Part shown: positions 5,108 through 5,114 of the stretch, in pieces
Layout: the number at the start of each line of letters is the position of its first letter
How positions within the stretch are numbered: position 1 is the first letter of the stretch
Assembly (NCBI GenBank): GCA_900547835.1
Contig: URIJ01000153.1
Coordinates: 1 to 5,114 of the forward strand
Length of the DNA: 5,114 bases
From: an uncultured Collinsella sp.
GTDB lineage: Bacteria; Actinomycetota; Coriobacteriia; Coriobacteriales; Coriobacteriaceae
Reading direction: 5' to 3'
Program-made: the position numbers and the translations under genes
Notes under the pieces: generated by a model
The model's database searches: none
Told to the model about the DNA's origin: nothing
What the model saw: the letters and a program-made list of their open reading frames with translations, nothing else

Positions 5108-5114
5108 ATGGACA
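5108..5114 (+). CDS. Start of an unidentified gene (partial, N-terminus only)
   Basis: ATG at 5108 followed by GAC gives Met-Asp before the window ends. The start is supported by the strong Shine-Dalgarno GAGGAGGAG at 5097-5105, 2-6 nt upstream depending on the core chosen. It lies 160 nt after the flavoprotein stop, beyond a hairpin, so it is more likely a separate unit than a translationally coupled partner. Nothing can be said about the product. Confidence 0.6.

Overview
The window is GC-rich DNA whose protein signatures and codon habits (nearly all Lys as AAG, C/G-ending codons in the best-expressed genes) best fit an anaerobic actinobacterium of the Coriobacteriia, probably Collinsella-like. 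This is inference from protein resemblance; no 16S or marker gene is present to confirm it.

Layout. (1) Positions 1-116 hold the last 37 codons of a plus-strand SufU-type Fe-S scaffold gene, closed by a strong intrinsic terminator (145-187). (2) Positions 194-1003, minus strand, encode a 269-residue Y1/HUH transposase of the REP-associated (RAYT-like) kind with an added C-terminal helix-turn-helix. The HUH motif is intact, but the expected catalytic tyrosine position appears to be Ser. (3) A 403-bp divergent intergenic stretch (1004-1406) carries the transposase ribosome-binding site inside a small hairpin, a possible -10 box and a short structured leader. (4) Positions 1407-3164 are a tight two-gene operon: a NifU/IscU-like Fe-S scaffold homologue (244 aa), then, 18 nt later, a GGGtGRT-family protein (334 aa) of unknown function, closed by a near-perfect UUCG-loop terminator (3200-3236). 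(5) Positions 3421-4947 encode a 508-residue FAD-dependent oxidoreductase of the fumarate reductase/L-aspartate oxidase superfamily with an altered substrate pocket. A GC-rich hairpin follows it. (6) A new gene starts at 5108 behind a strong Shine-Dalgarno and runs off the window.

How the parts relate. The SufU end and the NifU-like/GGGtGRT operon place two different IscU-fold scaffolds on the same strand, separated only by the mobile-element-type gene. SufU serves general SUF cluster assembly. The second scaffold has a different cysteine layout and always seems to travel with GGGtGRT, so the pair looks like one functional unit of unknown purpose, and its codon use suggests high expression. 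The flavoprotein has its own leader and looks like a separate transcription unit. The least understood part of the window, and the best candidate for an undescribed system, is the scaffold/GGGtGRT pair.
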